Below, piece by piece: positions 39,855 to 51,035 of a DNA stretch of 64,000 nucleotides. The DNA lies in NCBI GenBank assembly GCA_963849635.1, contig CAWKIA010000024.1, positions 62,001 through 126,000 of the forward strand, given 5' to 3'. The stretch's first letter is position 1; each line of letters starts with the position of its first letter. The notes under the pieces are model-generated. The model saw only the letters and a list, made by a program, of their open reading frames with translations, was not told the origin of the DNA and searched no databases. The stretch is from CAVRUD01 sp963849635. GTDB taxonomy: Bacteria; Chloroflexota; Chloroflexia; Thermomicrobiales; UBA6265. A program made the position numbers and the translations under genes.

Positions 39855-39880
39855 TAGGGGCGAGGCATGCCTCGCCCCTA
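39855..39880. repeat. 26-bp perfect palindrome
   Basis: Loopless palindrome (taggggcgag-gcatgc-ctcgccccta) between the cupin-like gene and the CHAT gene. It may terminate the cupin-like transcript. I recall similar palindromes scattered in Chloroflexota and other environmental genomes. Confidence 0.55.
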
Positions 39881-39956
39881 CGGGACCTCAACCGCATTGA
39901 CGGTTGACGCTCCATCAACGGGTTTCGTTCTTTGAATAGCGTTAGGAGGCAGTCCG

Positions 39957-41015
39957 ATGAGCAGAACCGTCATCAGGCTCCGGGCTCGTGATCAGTTCAC
40001 GCTTGTCCTGGAGATTCCCCGGCCGGATGGATCAACCGACGTCATCCGAGCGGATCCGATTCAGGTGCGGGCGATGTATGACGGCCTGGCGGCGGAGCTT
40101 CCCCACATCTTCGCTAGATTCGAAGACCCGCTTCACGGGGAGCGGTCGGCAGATTTCCCGTATCCGACTCCCGTGAACAAGCTCAGCGGCCGGGTACCTC
40201 CGGAGGTTCTAGCCGCCTTGGATGAGGTTGCGATCGGGGCCAGCGGAGGCACGCCACCGGTGCTCCTCATCGCCGAGGACGATCCGTTCCCCTGGGAGGT
40301 GGTCCGGCCCCGGCCGGATTCGCGGATGCTGGGGCAACTCTTTGACATGGCCCGGTTTGATGGCATCTGCTCCGAACTGACGGTGGAGGTGCCGGGGATT
40401 CTGGTCGTGGCACCGACGCCTACGGACGATGAGGACCAGTGCGACGTTACGGATGGGATTTTTCGCGATCAGTTCAACATCGTGAAGGGCCATTTCCCCG
40501 ACGGGATGTGCGAACTGCTGGATTGCGAGCAGGCGACGCGAGGTGAAGTGCTGCAGCGGCTTGGGCGCGATGAGCAACGTATCGTCCATTACATGGGACA
40601 CCATTTCTTTGATTCGAACGATCCCGGCCAAAGCTGGCTGCAGATGGCGAGGGGCGATCGCATGAGCCCGCAGAATGTCGCGGACGAGCTTGGAGTCTCC
40701 CCCATCGGCCCGAAGTGGCCCTGGGTCTTTCTGAATTGCTGCAAAGCCACGGCGATCCAGTCGTCGTTTGGGGAGGCTGGCACACGGTGGGGTTCGGTCT
40801 TGCGCGATGCGGGCGCGAGAATGACGATAGGACCGTATTGGCGGGTCGATAAGGTGCATTCGGTCGAGGTTTCAAAGAGCTTCTTTCAGCATGTTCTGGT
40901 CGATCACTGGACCATTGGTGCAGCGATGCGGGAGGTTCGGGCGAATCCGCGTCCGCCGACGAAGACGGCATACACGCTGGTTGGTGACCCGACACTGAGC
41001 GTGCGGGTGGTGTAG
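39957..41015 (+). CDS. Stand-alone CHAT-type caspase-like peptidase
   Basis: 352-residue protein with the marks of CHAT (caspase HetF associated with TPRs) peptidases. The catalytic His motif is IVHYMGHHF (His215) and the Cys motif is WVFLNCCKA (Cys261 or Cys262). The end TAYTLVGDPTLSVRV is the family's closing signature, and GTPPVLLIAEDDPFPWEVV starts the domain. There is no TPR, NTPase or sensor domain in the same chain. ATG 39957 follows gttaggagg. It sits between two STAND/LuxR genes, convergent with the second (42 bp between stops). CHAT peptidases often act as effectors in programmed death or defence with separate sensors; a partner role with a neighbour is inference. Confidence 0.75.
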   Translation: MSRTVIRLRARDQFTLVLEIPRPDGSTDVIRADPIQVRAMYDGLAAELPHIFARFEDPLHGERSADFPYPTPVNKLSGRVPPEVLAALDEVAIGASGGTPPVLLIAEDDPFPWEVVRPRPDSRMLGQLFDMARFDGICSELTVEVPGILVVAPTPTDDEDQCDVTDGIFRDQFNIVKGHFPDGMCELLDCEQATRGEVLQRLGRDEQRIVHYMGHHFFDSNDPGQSWLQMARGDRMSPQNVADELGVSPIGPKWPWVFLNCCKATAIQSSFGEAGTRWGSVLRDAGARMTIGPYWRVDKVHSVEVSKSFFQHVLVDHWTIGAAMREVRANPRPPTKTAYTLVGDPTLSVRVV

Positions 41016-41057
41016 AGGCGAGAATCCGAACAAGGCGCCCGCGGTGCCGATGTTGCC

Positions 41058-43679
41058 CTATGAGTCCGACGGGAGCCAGCCGGATTGGCGACCGACGCGG
41101 ACGGCTTCCATACGGCGATTGACGCCAAGTTTTTCGAAGATGTGTTCGACGTGCTTCATAGCGGTGCTGGTCGAGATGAACATGCGCTCGGCAATCTCCT
41201 GGTTGGACAGGCTTTCGGCGATCAGGGCCAGCACCTGGGTTTCGCGCCGGGAGAGGGGCGACGGCATGGGCTTGGGGGTGGTGTTGGGCGCAAGTCGGCG
41301 TGATTCTGCCGTCTGATGCACGTCCGCAGCGGCGGTCGTCACATGGAGCGCCACCTGACACGCCTGCTCTAAGGTCAGTGCCGGGCCGGAGGAGAGCACG
41401 GCGGGTGCGGCGCGGGCAAGCAGGGATTCGGCGGCAGAGTGTTCCGCTGCTCGCCGGGACCGATCCCCGAACGGGACGACGTAGCCAGTGCGGCTGCGCC
41501 AGGCGTCAATACTGCCCCAGATGAGCAGCGCCCGGTCTGGTTGGTTCTCTGCAACGGCGACTGAGGCGAAGCGTTCAAGGCATTCGACGATCCCAAAGTC
41601 AGATCCGGTTTCGCGCAGCGTGTGGAATGCCTGCGATAGGTCTGCCAGGGTGGCCTGGTTGTCATCCCGTCTGAGCAGAACAGCGGAGCGCTCAAGCGTC
41701 GCGTAGGCCACCCACTCGCGCTCGGCGAGGTCATCGGCGAGTTCGAGGCCGCGGCCTAGCCAGGTGTCGGCCGCATTGAGATCATTGCGAGCGAGGGCGT
41801 TCCGGCCAAGTTCAAGGTAAGTCCATATCCGCAGCTCATAGTCATCGATTGCGCCCAGGAGCGGGAGGAGTTGTTGGGAGGAGGCATCCGCGTCGGCCTG
41901 ACTGCCGCCAGAGCGATAGACGCGACTCAGATTTGCCAATGTGCGGCCGAGGTTGAGCGAGTCACTAGATGTGGTGCAGATTTCTTTGGCTTCGTGAAGA
42001 TACGTCAGGGCCTCATCATACTTTCCCTGCTCCCCGGCGATTGCCCCAACATTGCGGAGGAGACTGACCACCAAGGCGGGGTCGCCAAGGCTACGCGCGA
42101 GGTCAAGCCCCTGGCGATAGGACTGCTCAGCTTCGTGGGCGTTACCGTCGCCGACGGCATTGCCGAGGCGGCGGAGAGCGGAGGCACGGGCGGTGGATTC
42201 GATCTCGGCGCTGGCGGCGACGGCCCGTTTGAGCCAGTCGATCGCCTCCTGGCGGTAGCCGCGGCGGTCCCAGTAGGGCCAGAGGGCGGTTGCCAGGCGG
42301 AGGCCGCACTCTAAATCTGGATTTGGTCCCTCAATAGCCCAGGAGAGGGCAAGGCGCAGGTTGCCGACTTCGGCGTCGAGCGTGGCTCCCCACCGGGCAT
42401 GGTCGGGACCGCCGAGGCCCTGTACGGCTTGCAGCGCCAGCGCGAGGTAGTAGAGGGCGTGGGCGTGGCGGACGGCCTGCTCTTCTCCAGTGGCGGCGAG
42501 CTGGGAGGCGGCGAACTCCTGGGTGGTGGTCAGCATCGCGAAGCGCCGGCCGGCGGCGGCGCTGGAGTCGACCTGGAGTAAGTTCTCGGCGCAGAGGCGG
42601 GAGATCGTGTCGGCGACGAGCGTTGCGTCGAGCGGGTTATCGCTATTGAGGGAGATGGTCTCGGCGGCGGCGGTATCGGCGACCGCCGAAGCCGCTTCCG
42701 CGCCCAAGAGGGTGCATCCGTCGACAAAGACGCTCAGGCGACGGAAGAGCGTTTGCGCCTGGGTGTCGAGGAGGCCATAGGACCAGGCGACCGCGTTCTC
42801 GACGGTGCGATGGCGCGGTGGAGCGTCATCCGGTCCGAGCGGAAGAGGGCCGGAGCGATCCCGGAGTTCGGCAAGAAGCGTGTCTGGGCCGAGTACCGCT
42901 AGCCGGGTGGCGACGATCTCGAGGGCGAGTGGGAGGCCATCGACGCGGCGGCAGATCTCGGCGAGGTCGGGGGCGTTGGCGGCGGTGATGGCGAAGCGGC
43001 GGTCGCGGGACTGGGCGCGTTGGGCGAGGAGCTGGACGGCGTCGAGCGCTTCGATCCGCTGCAGTGTCGTGTCGGCATCCGGGCCGCGAAGGGTGGCCAC
43101 CGGTGGAACCGGGAGGGGGTCGACCTGGTAGACGATCTCGCCCGTCAGGTTGAGGAAGCGGCGACTTGTGGCGATTACGGCGACCCCGGGGCAGGCCTGG
43201 AGGATGCTGGTCACGACCGGGCCGGCGGCGAGGACGTGTTCGAAGTTGTCGAGGATCAGGAGCAGGGAGCGAAAGCGCAGGTGGTCGACGATGCGGTCGA
43301 GATGAGACTGGTCGCCCGTCTCTTTGAGCCGGAACTCCCCGGCGATGGTGGGGGCGAGGAGTTCGGGATCATTTAGAGGATCCAGGCGGACGAAGGCGGC
43401 GCCGTGGGTGAAGCGGGGGTGTCGCCCGGCGAGCACCGCTTCGTAGATCCGGGCGGCAAGCTGGGTCTTGCCGACGCCGCCCGGGCCGGTGAGGGTGATC
43501 AGGTCACGGCCGTCGTCGAGGAGGCGGTGGAGGTACTCCAGGTCCGCCGCACGCCCGATGAAGGGGCCACCGCGCGGCGGGCGAGTCCCCACCCCGATTG
43601 GGTCCGGATCGACATCGATCTCTCGCTCGGTGTTGTTCCACGACTCTTCAGAGTCGCGCTCGGAAGGAGTGAGAGACAT
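41058..43679 (-). CDS. STAND-type LuxR-family regulator (NB-ARC, TPR, HTH)
   Basis: Intact protein of 873 residues from ATG 43679 (the frame extends to 43769). Order of parts: short acidic N-terminus, GRAADLEYLHRLL and Walker A TGPGGVGKT, Walker B LLLILDNFEHV, ATSRRFLNLTGE sensor, a winged helix (AVAWSYGLLDTQAQTLFRRLSVF), TPR-like helices, and a C-terminal LuxR helix-turn-helix (LSRRETQVLALIAESLSNQEIAERMFIS). Convergent with the CHAT peptidase gene. Paralogous to the gene at 36044 in architecture but clearly diverged. Confidence 0.88.
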   Translation of the reverse strand: MSLTPSERDSEESWNNTEREIDVDPDPIGVGTRPPRGGPFIGRAADLEYLHRLLDDGRDLITLTGPGGVGKTQLAARIYEAVLAGRHPRFTHGAAFVRLDPLNDPELLAPTIAGEFRLKETGDQSHLDRIVDHLRFRSLLLILDNFEHVLAAGPVVTSILQACPGVAVIATSRRFLNLTGEIVYQVDPLPVPPVATLRGPDADTTLQRIEALDAVQLLAQRAQSRDRRFAITAANAPDLAEICRRVDGLPLALEIVATRLAVLGPDTLLAELRDRSGPLPLGPDDAPPRHRTVENAVAWSYGLLDTQAQTLFRRLSVFVDGCTLLGAEAASAVADTAAAETISLNSDNPLDATLVADTISRLCAENLLQVDSSAAAGRRFAMLTTTQEFAASQLAATGEEQAVRHAHALYYLALALQAVQGLGGPDHARWGATLDAEVGNLRLALSWAIEGPNPDLECGLRLATALWPYWDRRGYRQEAIDWLKRAVAASAEIESTARASALRRLGNAVGDGNAHEAEQSYRQGLDLARSLGDPALVVSLLRNVGAIAGEQGKYDEALTYLHEAKEICTTSSDSLNLGRTLANLSRVYRSGGSQADADASSQQLLPLLGAIDDYELRIWTYLELGRNALARNDLNAADTWLGRGLELADDLAEREWVAYATLERSAVLLRRDDNQATLADLSQAFHTLRETGSDFGIVECLERFASVAVAENQPDRALLIWGSIDAWRSRTGYVVPFGDRSRRAAEHSAAESLLARAAPAVLSSGPALTLEQACQVALHVTTAAADVHQTAESRRLAPNTTPKPMPSPLSRRETQVLALIAESLSNQEIAERMFISTSTAMKHVEHIFEKLGVNRRMEAVRVGRQSGWLPSDS

Positions 43680-44357
43680 GGGGTCCCTAACCTGATGGCA
43701 AAAGTCCGCGAAATTGGCTTGTACTCGCATTGTCAGAGCTTTGGGCGATTCGTCAAGTGTGGCATGCATGGACGGGCGAGGTCAGTAGCCCCGGCTCCCA
43801 GGCGGGCTTGCTTTGAGACGCCCCAAAGGGCGGGGGCTGCCGCCGAGCCGGGCGTTCACCGCGGCGGCGATCCGCGCCGCTAGCTCAGTCGAATCAAGGT
43901 CCCCTGCTTAGCCAACAGGTGGTGGTATGCCACCGACATCGGGTTTCCTCCTTGCGGGTATCGACCGCGACCGGATCGGCGTGCACCGCCCGTCAGTGAT
44001 ATACCCGGGGAGAGGAGCGGGACAGGGGGAGGATTCCCCATTTTTCCCTAGGTCTCGAGTGGCCGGACGCGCTTGGCGCATCACCTGCGCACCGTCTCGC
44101 GAACCCGGCCGGCCGCGGCGCGACGCGGCTCGATGCCTTGCAGTGGTCGGGGCAAGACCGTTGCAGGACAAGCGGGCAGCTGAGCTCAGGGTTCTCAAAC
44201 CAATGCGAGATTATTGGATGGTAGGTTGCGTCCCGGATGGGCCGTGCTATCATTTGGGAAGTGGAGCGATTGCCCAGACCGTGGGTGCTCCCCTGATCGG
44301 GAGACCCGGACCGGGTGGGATGTCTGGTCGCGCCGGCTCCGTGGAGGAATTTGAAGG
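43680..44357. other. Gene-poor stretch before erpA
   Basis: About 680 bp in which frames are open but codon structure is absent. A short tRNA-like string occurs near 43880, but it does not fold into a cloverleaf. The promoter of the ErpA gene must lie here. Confidence 0.4.
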
Positions 44358-44741
44358 ATGGTTGCTGCAGCCCAGACCGTTCCGGCGGTGGCGATGACCC
44401 CGGCGGCGGTCGGCCAGTTGAAGCGTTTTCTCGAGGAGCAGGGCACGCCGGATTACGGCCTGCGCGTGTTTGTCTCCCCGGGTGGTTGCTCCGGTCTCTC
44501 CTACGGGATGACGATCGATGAGGCGGCCGAAGAGGGCGACGAGGTCTTCGAGACCGACGGCGTCAAGATCATGATCGACAATTTCAGCGCCATGTACCTG
44601 ACCGGCGCCGAGATCGACTACACCCTGATGGGCGGGTTCCTGGTGCGCAACCCGAACGCGGTTGCCTCCTGCGCTTGTGGCCACTCCTTCGATGCCGGCG
44701 GCAACGAGCCGACGGCGCGCGGCTGCGGCTGCGGCGGGTAG
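44358..44741 (+). CDS. erpA: A-type iron-sulfur carrier (HesB/IscA/ErpA family)
   Basis: 127-residue carrier that delivers Fe-S clusters to apoproteins. The three ligand cysteines are present: GGCSGLSYGM (first Cys) and SCACGHSF (two Cys); the usual CGCGxSF reads CACGHSF here. An additional Cys-rich tail, RGCGCGG, ends the protein and is unusual. ATG 44358 follows ggagg and aagg. Located upstream of rpoD in the same direction, 655 bp apart. A hairpin after the gene suggests it is separately transcribed. Confidence 0.9.
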   Translation: MVAAAQTVPAVAMTPAAVGQLKRFLEEQGTPDYGLRVFVSPGGCSGLSYGMTIDEAAEEGDEVFETDGVKIMIDNFSAMYLTGAEIDYTLMGGFLVRNPNAVASCACGHSFDAGGNEPTARGCGCGG

Positions 44742-45396
44742 ACCGTTTCCGACCTGATACGAAGGCGGGCGGCGACGAGGGGAACCTCGCCGCCGCTCGT
44801 CGTGTTTGTGTGCTCGGAGCGGCAATGGATTTGGACTGGATCGCCTTGAGCGGGGCTGGACTCGCTAGCAGATCGTCTGACCAATCACAAGGCGAGACGT
44901 CGCGATTTGTAGCCGATCATACAGATGAAAACCGATTCACCCAGGTTTTTTGTTTGTGAAGACCATCACAAAGTACTTCACAGATTCGCAGATTGCCAAT
45001 AAACTGCTATGGTTGGGGACGCATCCGCAGACCCCCGCTGAACGTATACATAATGTACGAGGTTGCGCACGGACGCCTCCGCAAGCGTCCGCGGCCTACT
45101 TTGTGCAGATAGCGGTTCACGATGTGGTGTTCGCCCCGCGCGACGCCTCCGACGACCGGAGTCACAGCGTCCAATACTGGGACGTGTTGGGGACTCCCGT
45201 TGTACTAGCCAGCCGGACGGCCTTGGGTGCCGGCACGATGGCGTTGGTGTTCCGGATCGCTTCGAGGGCGATCTGAGCCGGCGTCGAGATCAGCTCACCG
45301 GTCTCGCATCCCCGCTGTTCGTTCGGACTCACCAGACCGGTTAGCGAAGCGTTGGGGTCGACGCGAACGTGTCGAGCCACGAGGAGTATAGGACGA
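44742..45396. other. Long leader/intergenic region upstream of rpoD
   Basis: A 12-bp hairpin with one mismatch (44769-44780 and 44785-44796) probably terminates the erpA transcript. An AT-rich part at 44920-45010 holds the inverted repeat tgtgaag-N14-cttcaca (44955-44961 and 44976-44982), a possible operator. No gene is supported; frames across it lack codon structure. Confidence 0.45.
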
Positions 45397-46407
<1,011 letters not shown>

Positions 46408-46429
46408 TCGTCGGAGTCCGGGTTTTGAC

Positions 46430-46473
46430 GCACGCGAGGCGAGGCGGCCAATTGGCCGCCTCGCCTCGCGTGC
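46430..46473 (+). terminator. Terminator palindrome after rpoD
   Basis: Perfect 44-bp palindrome (22 bp per arm, no loop), 23 nt after the rpoD stop. Similar ggcggcc/ggccgcc-centred hairpins follow the second and third copies of the rpoD end. Confidence 0.8.
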
Positions 46474-46544
46474 TATGGGCCGCCGCAGAGGCGGTATGGC
46501 AGTGGTGCAATTGCACCGTCCAGCTCGGAGATGACCACTCGGCC

Positions 46545-47930
46545 TCAGGCCCGCGCGGGCGGCGCGATGTTGGTGTTATGGCAGAACAGGTTGATCGGGT
46601 CGTAGCGGCCCTTGATCTGGACCAGGCGGTCGTAGTTGACGCCGAAGGCCGCACGCGGCTTCTCGTCCCAGGCCTCGTTGACGTAGACCCCGCCGGTCGC
46701 CCACGGCCGTGTCGAGGCCGCCAGTTCCCGCGTCCACTCGACGTTGTCCGCGTCATCGGCTGGGTTCTCCCATCCCGCGAGCATGACCAGGCCGTGCGGC
46801 GCGTCGCGGTGGGGGAAAGCCGTTGCCGTCGGTGCTACCCGCCGGGCGGCGCCGTGGACGTGGTCGATTAGGACCACAGTACGAGGCGAGGGCACCCGCG
46901 CGACGTGCGCGATGATGGCTTCGATTGCCCCGTCGCCCAGCTCGCGCAGCAGGTTCTGCTTCCAGTAGTAGCGCAGGCCCGGCGGGAGCGCGGCGTCGAC
47001 CAGAGTGTTCATCTCCGAGTACGGCATGGGACGGACGGTGTCCGCCAGCGGCGGCCCGAAGGCGCGGATCGGCGCCAGCAGTCGCACGCCCTCGTCCAGA
47101 TCTCCGCACCAGCAGAGCACCATGGCGACCACCTGGTGGCCGTCGGGGCCGGTTATGAGCGCGGCGTAGATGGTCAGCTCGTCGGGCGCCTCGGCCGCGA
47201 CTTGGCGGTAGAAGCGCAGGACTTGCTCGGCGCGTGGGAACGGATGGATCAGCATCCCGCCCAGCACCTGCGTTACCGGGTGCAGCTTCAGTTCGAACCT
47301 CGTTACAACGCCGAAGTTGCCGCTGCCGCCACGCAGTGCCCAGTAGAGGTCCGGGTGTTCATCCGCACTCGCCCGCAGGAGCTGCCCGTCCGCCGTCACG
47401 ATCTCGGCGCCGACCAGATTGTCGATGGCTAACCCGTACTTGCCGTTGAGCCAGCCGTAGCCAGCGCCAAGGGTGAGCCCGGCCAAGCCAGTGTCGGAGA
47501 CGGTGCCGGTGGGCGAAACGAGGCCGTGCCGCTCCGTGGCGACGACGAACTCCCCGAGCCGGAGCCCGGCGCCGGCGGTCGCCACCCGGCGCTCCGGGTC
47601 GACGGCGATCCCCTTCATCGGCGAGAGGTCGACCATCAGGCCACCCTCGCACACGCAGTGGCCGGCCACCCCGTGGCCGCCCCCGCGCACTGTGAGGGGA
47701 AGGCCGGGCTCGCGGGAGAGACCCACGGCGGCCGCGACGTCGGCAGCGTCAGCACAGCGGGCGATCGCCGCCGGCCGGCGGTCGATCATGGCGTTGAAGA
47801 CCCGGCGGGCATCGTCGTAGTCAGGGTCGTGCGGCAGGATGAGTGCGCCGTGCAGGCATGCCCGTAGCTCATTAATCGTCCCGTCTTCGGGGACAGTCGC
47901 CGAGGCCTGCACGTCCGTGGAGATGACCAT
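46545..47930 (-). CDS. FAD-linked oxidoreductase with berberine-bridge (BBE) C-terminus
   Basis: Flavoprotein of the VAO/PCMH family, 461 residues. The FAD-attachment motif RGGGHGVAGH supplies the His for covalent flavin binding; the second Cys site of bicovalent enzymes is not seen in LTLGAGYGWLNGKYGLAIDNL, so attachment is probably through His only. The C-terminal BBE signature is YDPINLFCHNTNI. ATG 47930 follows aaggaa; the frame extends to 47990. No signal peptide. First gene of the first cassette between rpoD-end copies. Substrate unknown; relatives oxidise sugars or alkaloids. Confidence 0.87.
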   Translation of the reverse strand: MVISTDVQASATVPEDGTINELRACLHGALILPHDPDYDDARRVFNAMIDRRPAAIARCADAADVAAAVGLSREPGLPLTVRGGGHGVAGHCVCEGGLMVDLSPMKGIAVDPERRVATAGAGLRLGEFVVATERHGLVSPTGTVSDTGLAGLTLGAGYGWLNGKYGLAIDNLVGAEIVTADGQLLRASADEHPDLYWALRGGSGNFGVVTRFELKLHPVTQVLGGMLIHPFPRAEQVLRFYRQVAAEAPDELTIYAALITGPDGHQVVAMVLCWCGDLDEGVRLLAPIRAFGPPLADTVRPMPYSEMNTLVDAALPPGLRYYWKQNLLRELGDGAIEAIIAHVARVPSPRTVVLIDHVHGAARRVAPTATAFPHRDAPHGLVMLAGWENPADDADNVEWTRELAASTRPWATGGVYVNEAWDEKPRAAFGVNYDRLVQIKGRYDPINLFCHNTNIAPPARA

Positions 47931-48075
47931 CTCGGGTTCCTTTCCGACCGCACCTTCGCGCTTCTGCCGAGGTTGAAGGCGACCAAACATGAAGAACGTC
48001 CTCGGCGAGCCCTCGGATCGGGCCGCCCATAGGGGAGGGACGCACGGGATTGCGCTCAGTTCGGCACGCGCGCCG

Positions 48076-48324
48076 TCAGTGGCCCAGGAACGCGGAGACC
48101 GCCTCGGGCGCCAGGGTCCGTCGCTCTATGCTTCCGCGATGCCGCCAAACCGGAGCCTCGCCCGGCACCTCGGGCAGGGGCGGGAAGAGCGGGACGACGT
48201 GAGGATCCGTGGCGCGGCCGATGACGGCGGGCACGGCACGACATCGGGACCAAGCGGCCTGAGCGACGGCGCCGGCAACGGCGGCGAGGAGAGCGCTGAG
48301 GTGGATGGGCTTGAGCGCGCCCAT
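48076..48324 (-). CDS. Small protein with N-terminal hydrophobic segment
   Basis: 82 residues from ATG 48324, preceded by an excellent ribosome binding site (agaggagag). Residues 9-24 (LSALLAAVAGAVAQAA) form a hydrophobic segment, signal or anchor, followed by a Pro-rich part (VPLFPPLPEVPGEAP). No family recognised. The strong site supports translation; codon use is only fair. It lies between the FAD oxidoreductase and a LuxR gene on the same strand. Confidence 0.45.
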   Translation of the reverse strand: MGALKPIHLSALLAAVAGAVAQAAWSRCRAVPAVIGRATDPHVVPLFPPLPEVPGEAPVWRHRGSIERRTLAPEAVSAFLGH

Positions 48325-48475
48325 GGGGACTCTCCTCTTGCGGGGTCGCCGCCCCCGGCAATCCCGGGGCACGCGCTCATCATGACGGTGTCCGCCATGG
48401 TCCGCATCGGCGCGATGACCCAACCGGCGGACGCCGCGGATCGACAGGGGTTGGGTAATTGCCGCCAATTGGGAG

Positions 48476-50865
48476 TTAGGACTCGTCGGCTAGGCCATGG
48501 CGGGCGGCATAGGCGGCCGCGGCAGCGCGGGAGCGGAGGTCGAGGGCGTCGAGGACGCCGGCGACATGGCGCTGGACGGTGCGGGGGCTCAGGAACAGGC
48601 GTACGGCGATCTCGCGGTCGGTCAGCCCGTCGGCAACCAGCCGCAGCACCTCCCGCTCTCGGGGCGTCAGGCCGTGGTGCGCAGTCGGATGCAGCGCCGG
48701 CGCGTCCGCCTCAACCTCGTCGGCCAAGGCGAGGGCCTGCTCCGGCGTGAGGATGCGGCCAGCCGCGCGCCCCGCCGCGAACCGCTCGTCGCCAAGCGCG
48801 GCGCGCAGCATTCGAATAGCTTGCTCCTGATCGGTGCGGCCGGACGGCGCCAGGCCGACGCCCGCGGCGTCGAGCAACGACTCGGCCGCACCGCAGAGGC
48901 GGACGGCCGCCGTCGGCCGGCCGGAGGCCGCGACGACGGCGGCGAGGCCGACGAGGATGCTGGCGATGTTGCGTCGGTCGCGCTGCGCCCAGGCGAGCCG
49001 CAGCCCATCCCGGTAGAGTTCCATCGCCCGGGCGAGCTCGCCCTGCTCCCGTGCGATCGCCCCGAGGCTAGCCAGCTGAATCGCCTCCGCCCAGGACCAC
49101 CGCCGGACGCGCGTGAGGGCGAGCGCCTCCTCGGCCAGGACCACCGCCCGGGCGAGGTCGCCCCGGCGGCGAGCGACGATGCCGAGGGCATCCAGTGTCG
49201 AGCTAAGGTAGCGGCCGGGCAAGCTGTTCGGATCCTGGGTGCGGCTGAGTTCCACCGATGCCTCCAGGAGGCGCTCTGCCTCGGCGTCGTCGTCCTGCTC
49301 GAGGGCCACGATTCCGCCCAGTCCAAACACGCAGGCAAGTACCGGCTGATCGTCGCGCGCTCGGGCCCACTCGGCCGCCTCGTCAAGCAAGGCTATGGCC
49401 GCCGCCGGTTCGCTTTGCATACGGGTCAGGTCAGCCGCCCAAATGAGAGCCGTGGCGCGCCCCGGGTCGCCTGCCGTCGCCGGCAGTGCCAGGGCGCGCG
49501 CCAACCAGGAGCGACCCTCGGCCACCGGTCCATGCACCCGCCAGAACCGGTAGAGCGCTGTCGCCAGCCGCAAAAGGGCGAGCGCCTCGCCCCGTGCGTC
49601 GAGCCAGCCTAGTGCGGCCCGCAGGTTGGCACGATCGGCCTCAAGTCGTCCTAGCCAACTGGCCTCCTCAGCACCCCGGTCGTCCACTGCGGCTGCCTCG
49701 GCTAGGGCGAGGAAGTACGCGGCGTGGGCGTCGCGCACTGCACGCTCCTCGCCGCTCGCCTCCAGGCGCTCTAGAGCAAACTCGCGGACCGTCTCCAGCA
49801 TTCGGTAGCGCGGCTCCCCACCCGGTCCGCCCTCCAGCCGCAGGAAGCTCTTGTCTGTCAGCGAAGCGACGGTATCGAATACGGCAGGGCCAGGATCGCC
49901 TGCAGCCGACACTACCCCCTCGGCCGCCTCCAACGTGCAGCCGCCTACGAAGACGGCCAGCCGCCAGAACTGGGCTTGCTCCTCGGGCGCCAGCAGGTCG
50001 TGGGACCAGGAGATGGCCCCACGCAGCGTGCGCTGCCTCGCCGGCAAGTCGCGCGCCCCGCCCGTGAGTAGGAGCAGGCGCTTCTCCAAGCGGGCCAGCA
50101 GCGCCGTCGGCGGCAGGTGGGCAACCCGGGCGGCGGCCAGCTCGATCGCCAGTGGCAGCCCGTCCAGGCGGGCACATATCTCGGCCACGGCGGTGAGGGT
50201 CGACAGCGGTCGGCGCGAAGTCGGCCCGGGCGGCCTGGGCGCGCTCGACGAAGAGCCGCACCGCGTCGGAGGCGGCCAGTTCGGCGGCCGGGCGGGCAGT
50301 GTCTGGCAGGGGCAGCGGCGGCACGGCTACGACCTGCTCGGCCGATAGTCGCAACGGTTCGCGGCTGGTAGCCAGCACCGTCAGCCCGGGGACAGCTGGC
50401 GAGCAGCCCCACAAGCACCGGGGCGTCGACGACGACCTGCTCGAAGTTGTCCAGCACGAGGAGCAACGCGCGGTCCGCCAGGGCCCCCGCCAGGCGCTGG
50501 GTCGAGCGGCCGGTCGCCCCCCTCGCGCACGCCAAGTACCTGAGCGATTGCCACTGCGACGAGGCCGGGATCGGCGAGCGGCGCCAAGTCGACCCAGGCC
50601 ACGCCGTCGGCGAACGCGGTACCCGTCTCCTCGGCCGCGCGTAAAGCGCCAGCCGGGTCTTTCCGACGCCGCCGGGGCCCGTCAGGGTCACGAGGCGTAC
50701 GTCGTCACGGCGCAGTAGTCCGACAACGGCCGCGACCTCGCGCTGCCGGCCGACCAGGCTAGTTAGCGGGGTGGGCAGGGACGCGCCGAGCCGGTCCCGG
50801 TCCGGCAGCGGACTCAGGAGCACCGGCTGAGGGCGGCTGGGGGCGGCGGACGTCGGGTCGACCAT
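48476..50865 (-). CDS. STAND-type LuxR-family regulator (frame-broken in the NTPase)
   Basis: About 795 residues from ATG 50865. The N-terminus DRDRLGASLPTPLTSLVGRQRE and Walker A TGPGGVGKT are in one frame; Walker B LLLVLDNFEQVV, sensor ATSREPLRLSAEQ and everything from LDGLPLAIELAAARV to the C-terminal helix-turn-helix (LTPREREVLRLVADGLTDREIAVRLFLS) follow after frame changes near 50640, 50510, 50400 and 50190. Its N-terminal sequence and the 170 bp upstream resemble those of the LuxR gene at 58624-61040. It points away from the second copy of the rpoD end. Probably functional if the indels are sequence errors. Confidence 0.75.
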
Positions 50866-51035
50866 GGGCGGTTCCCGCAACGGGCACAACAACAGTGCGC
50901 CCATAATCCGCCGCCCTGGGCCACACGTCAACGCCTCGTCATGCCTGGCAAGCTCTAACGGGCCGGAGCCCGTGGGCGGCCGCTGCTTTCTCCTGGCGGT
51001 TGAAACATGCGAGCACCACAGAGACCGCACTCAGC

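Noticed and set aside
43875..43935. tRNA-like string (gccgctagctcagt)
   Set aside because: It resembles a D-arm sequence, but no acceptor stem, anticodon arm or T-arm can be paired around it.
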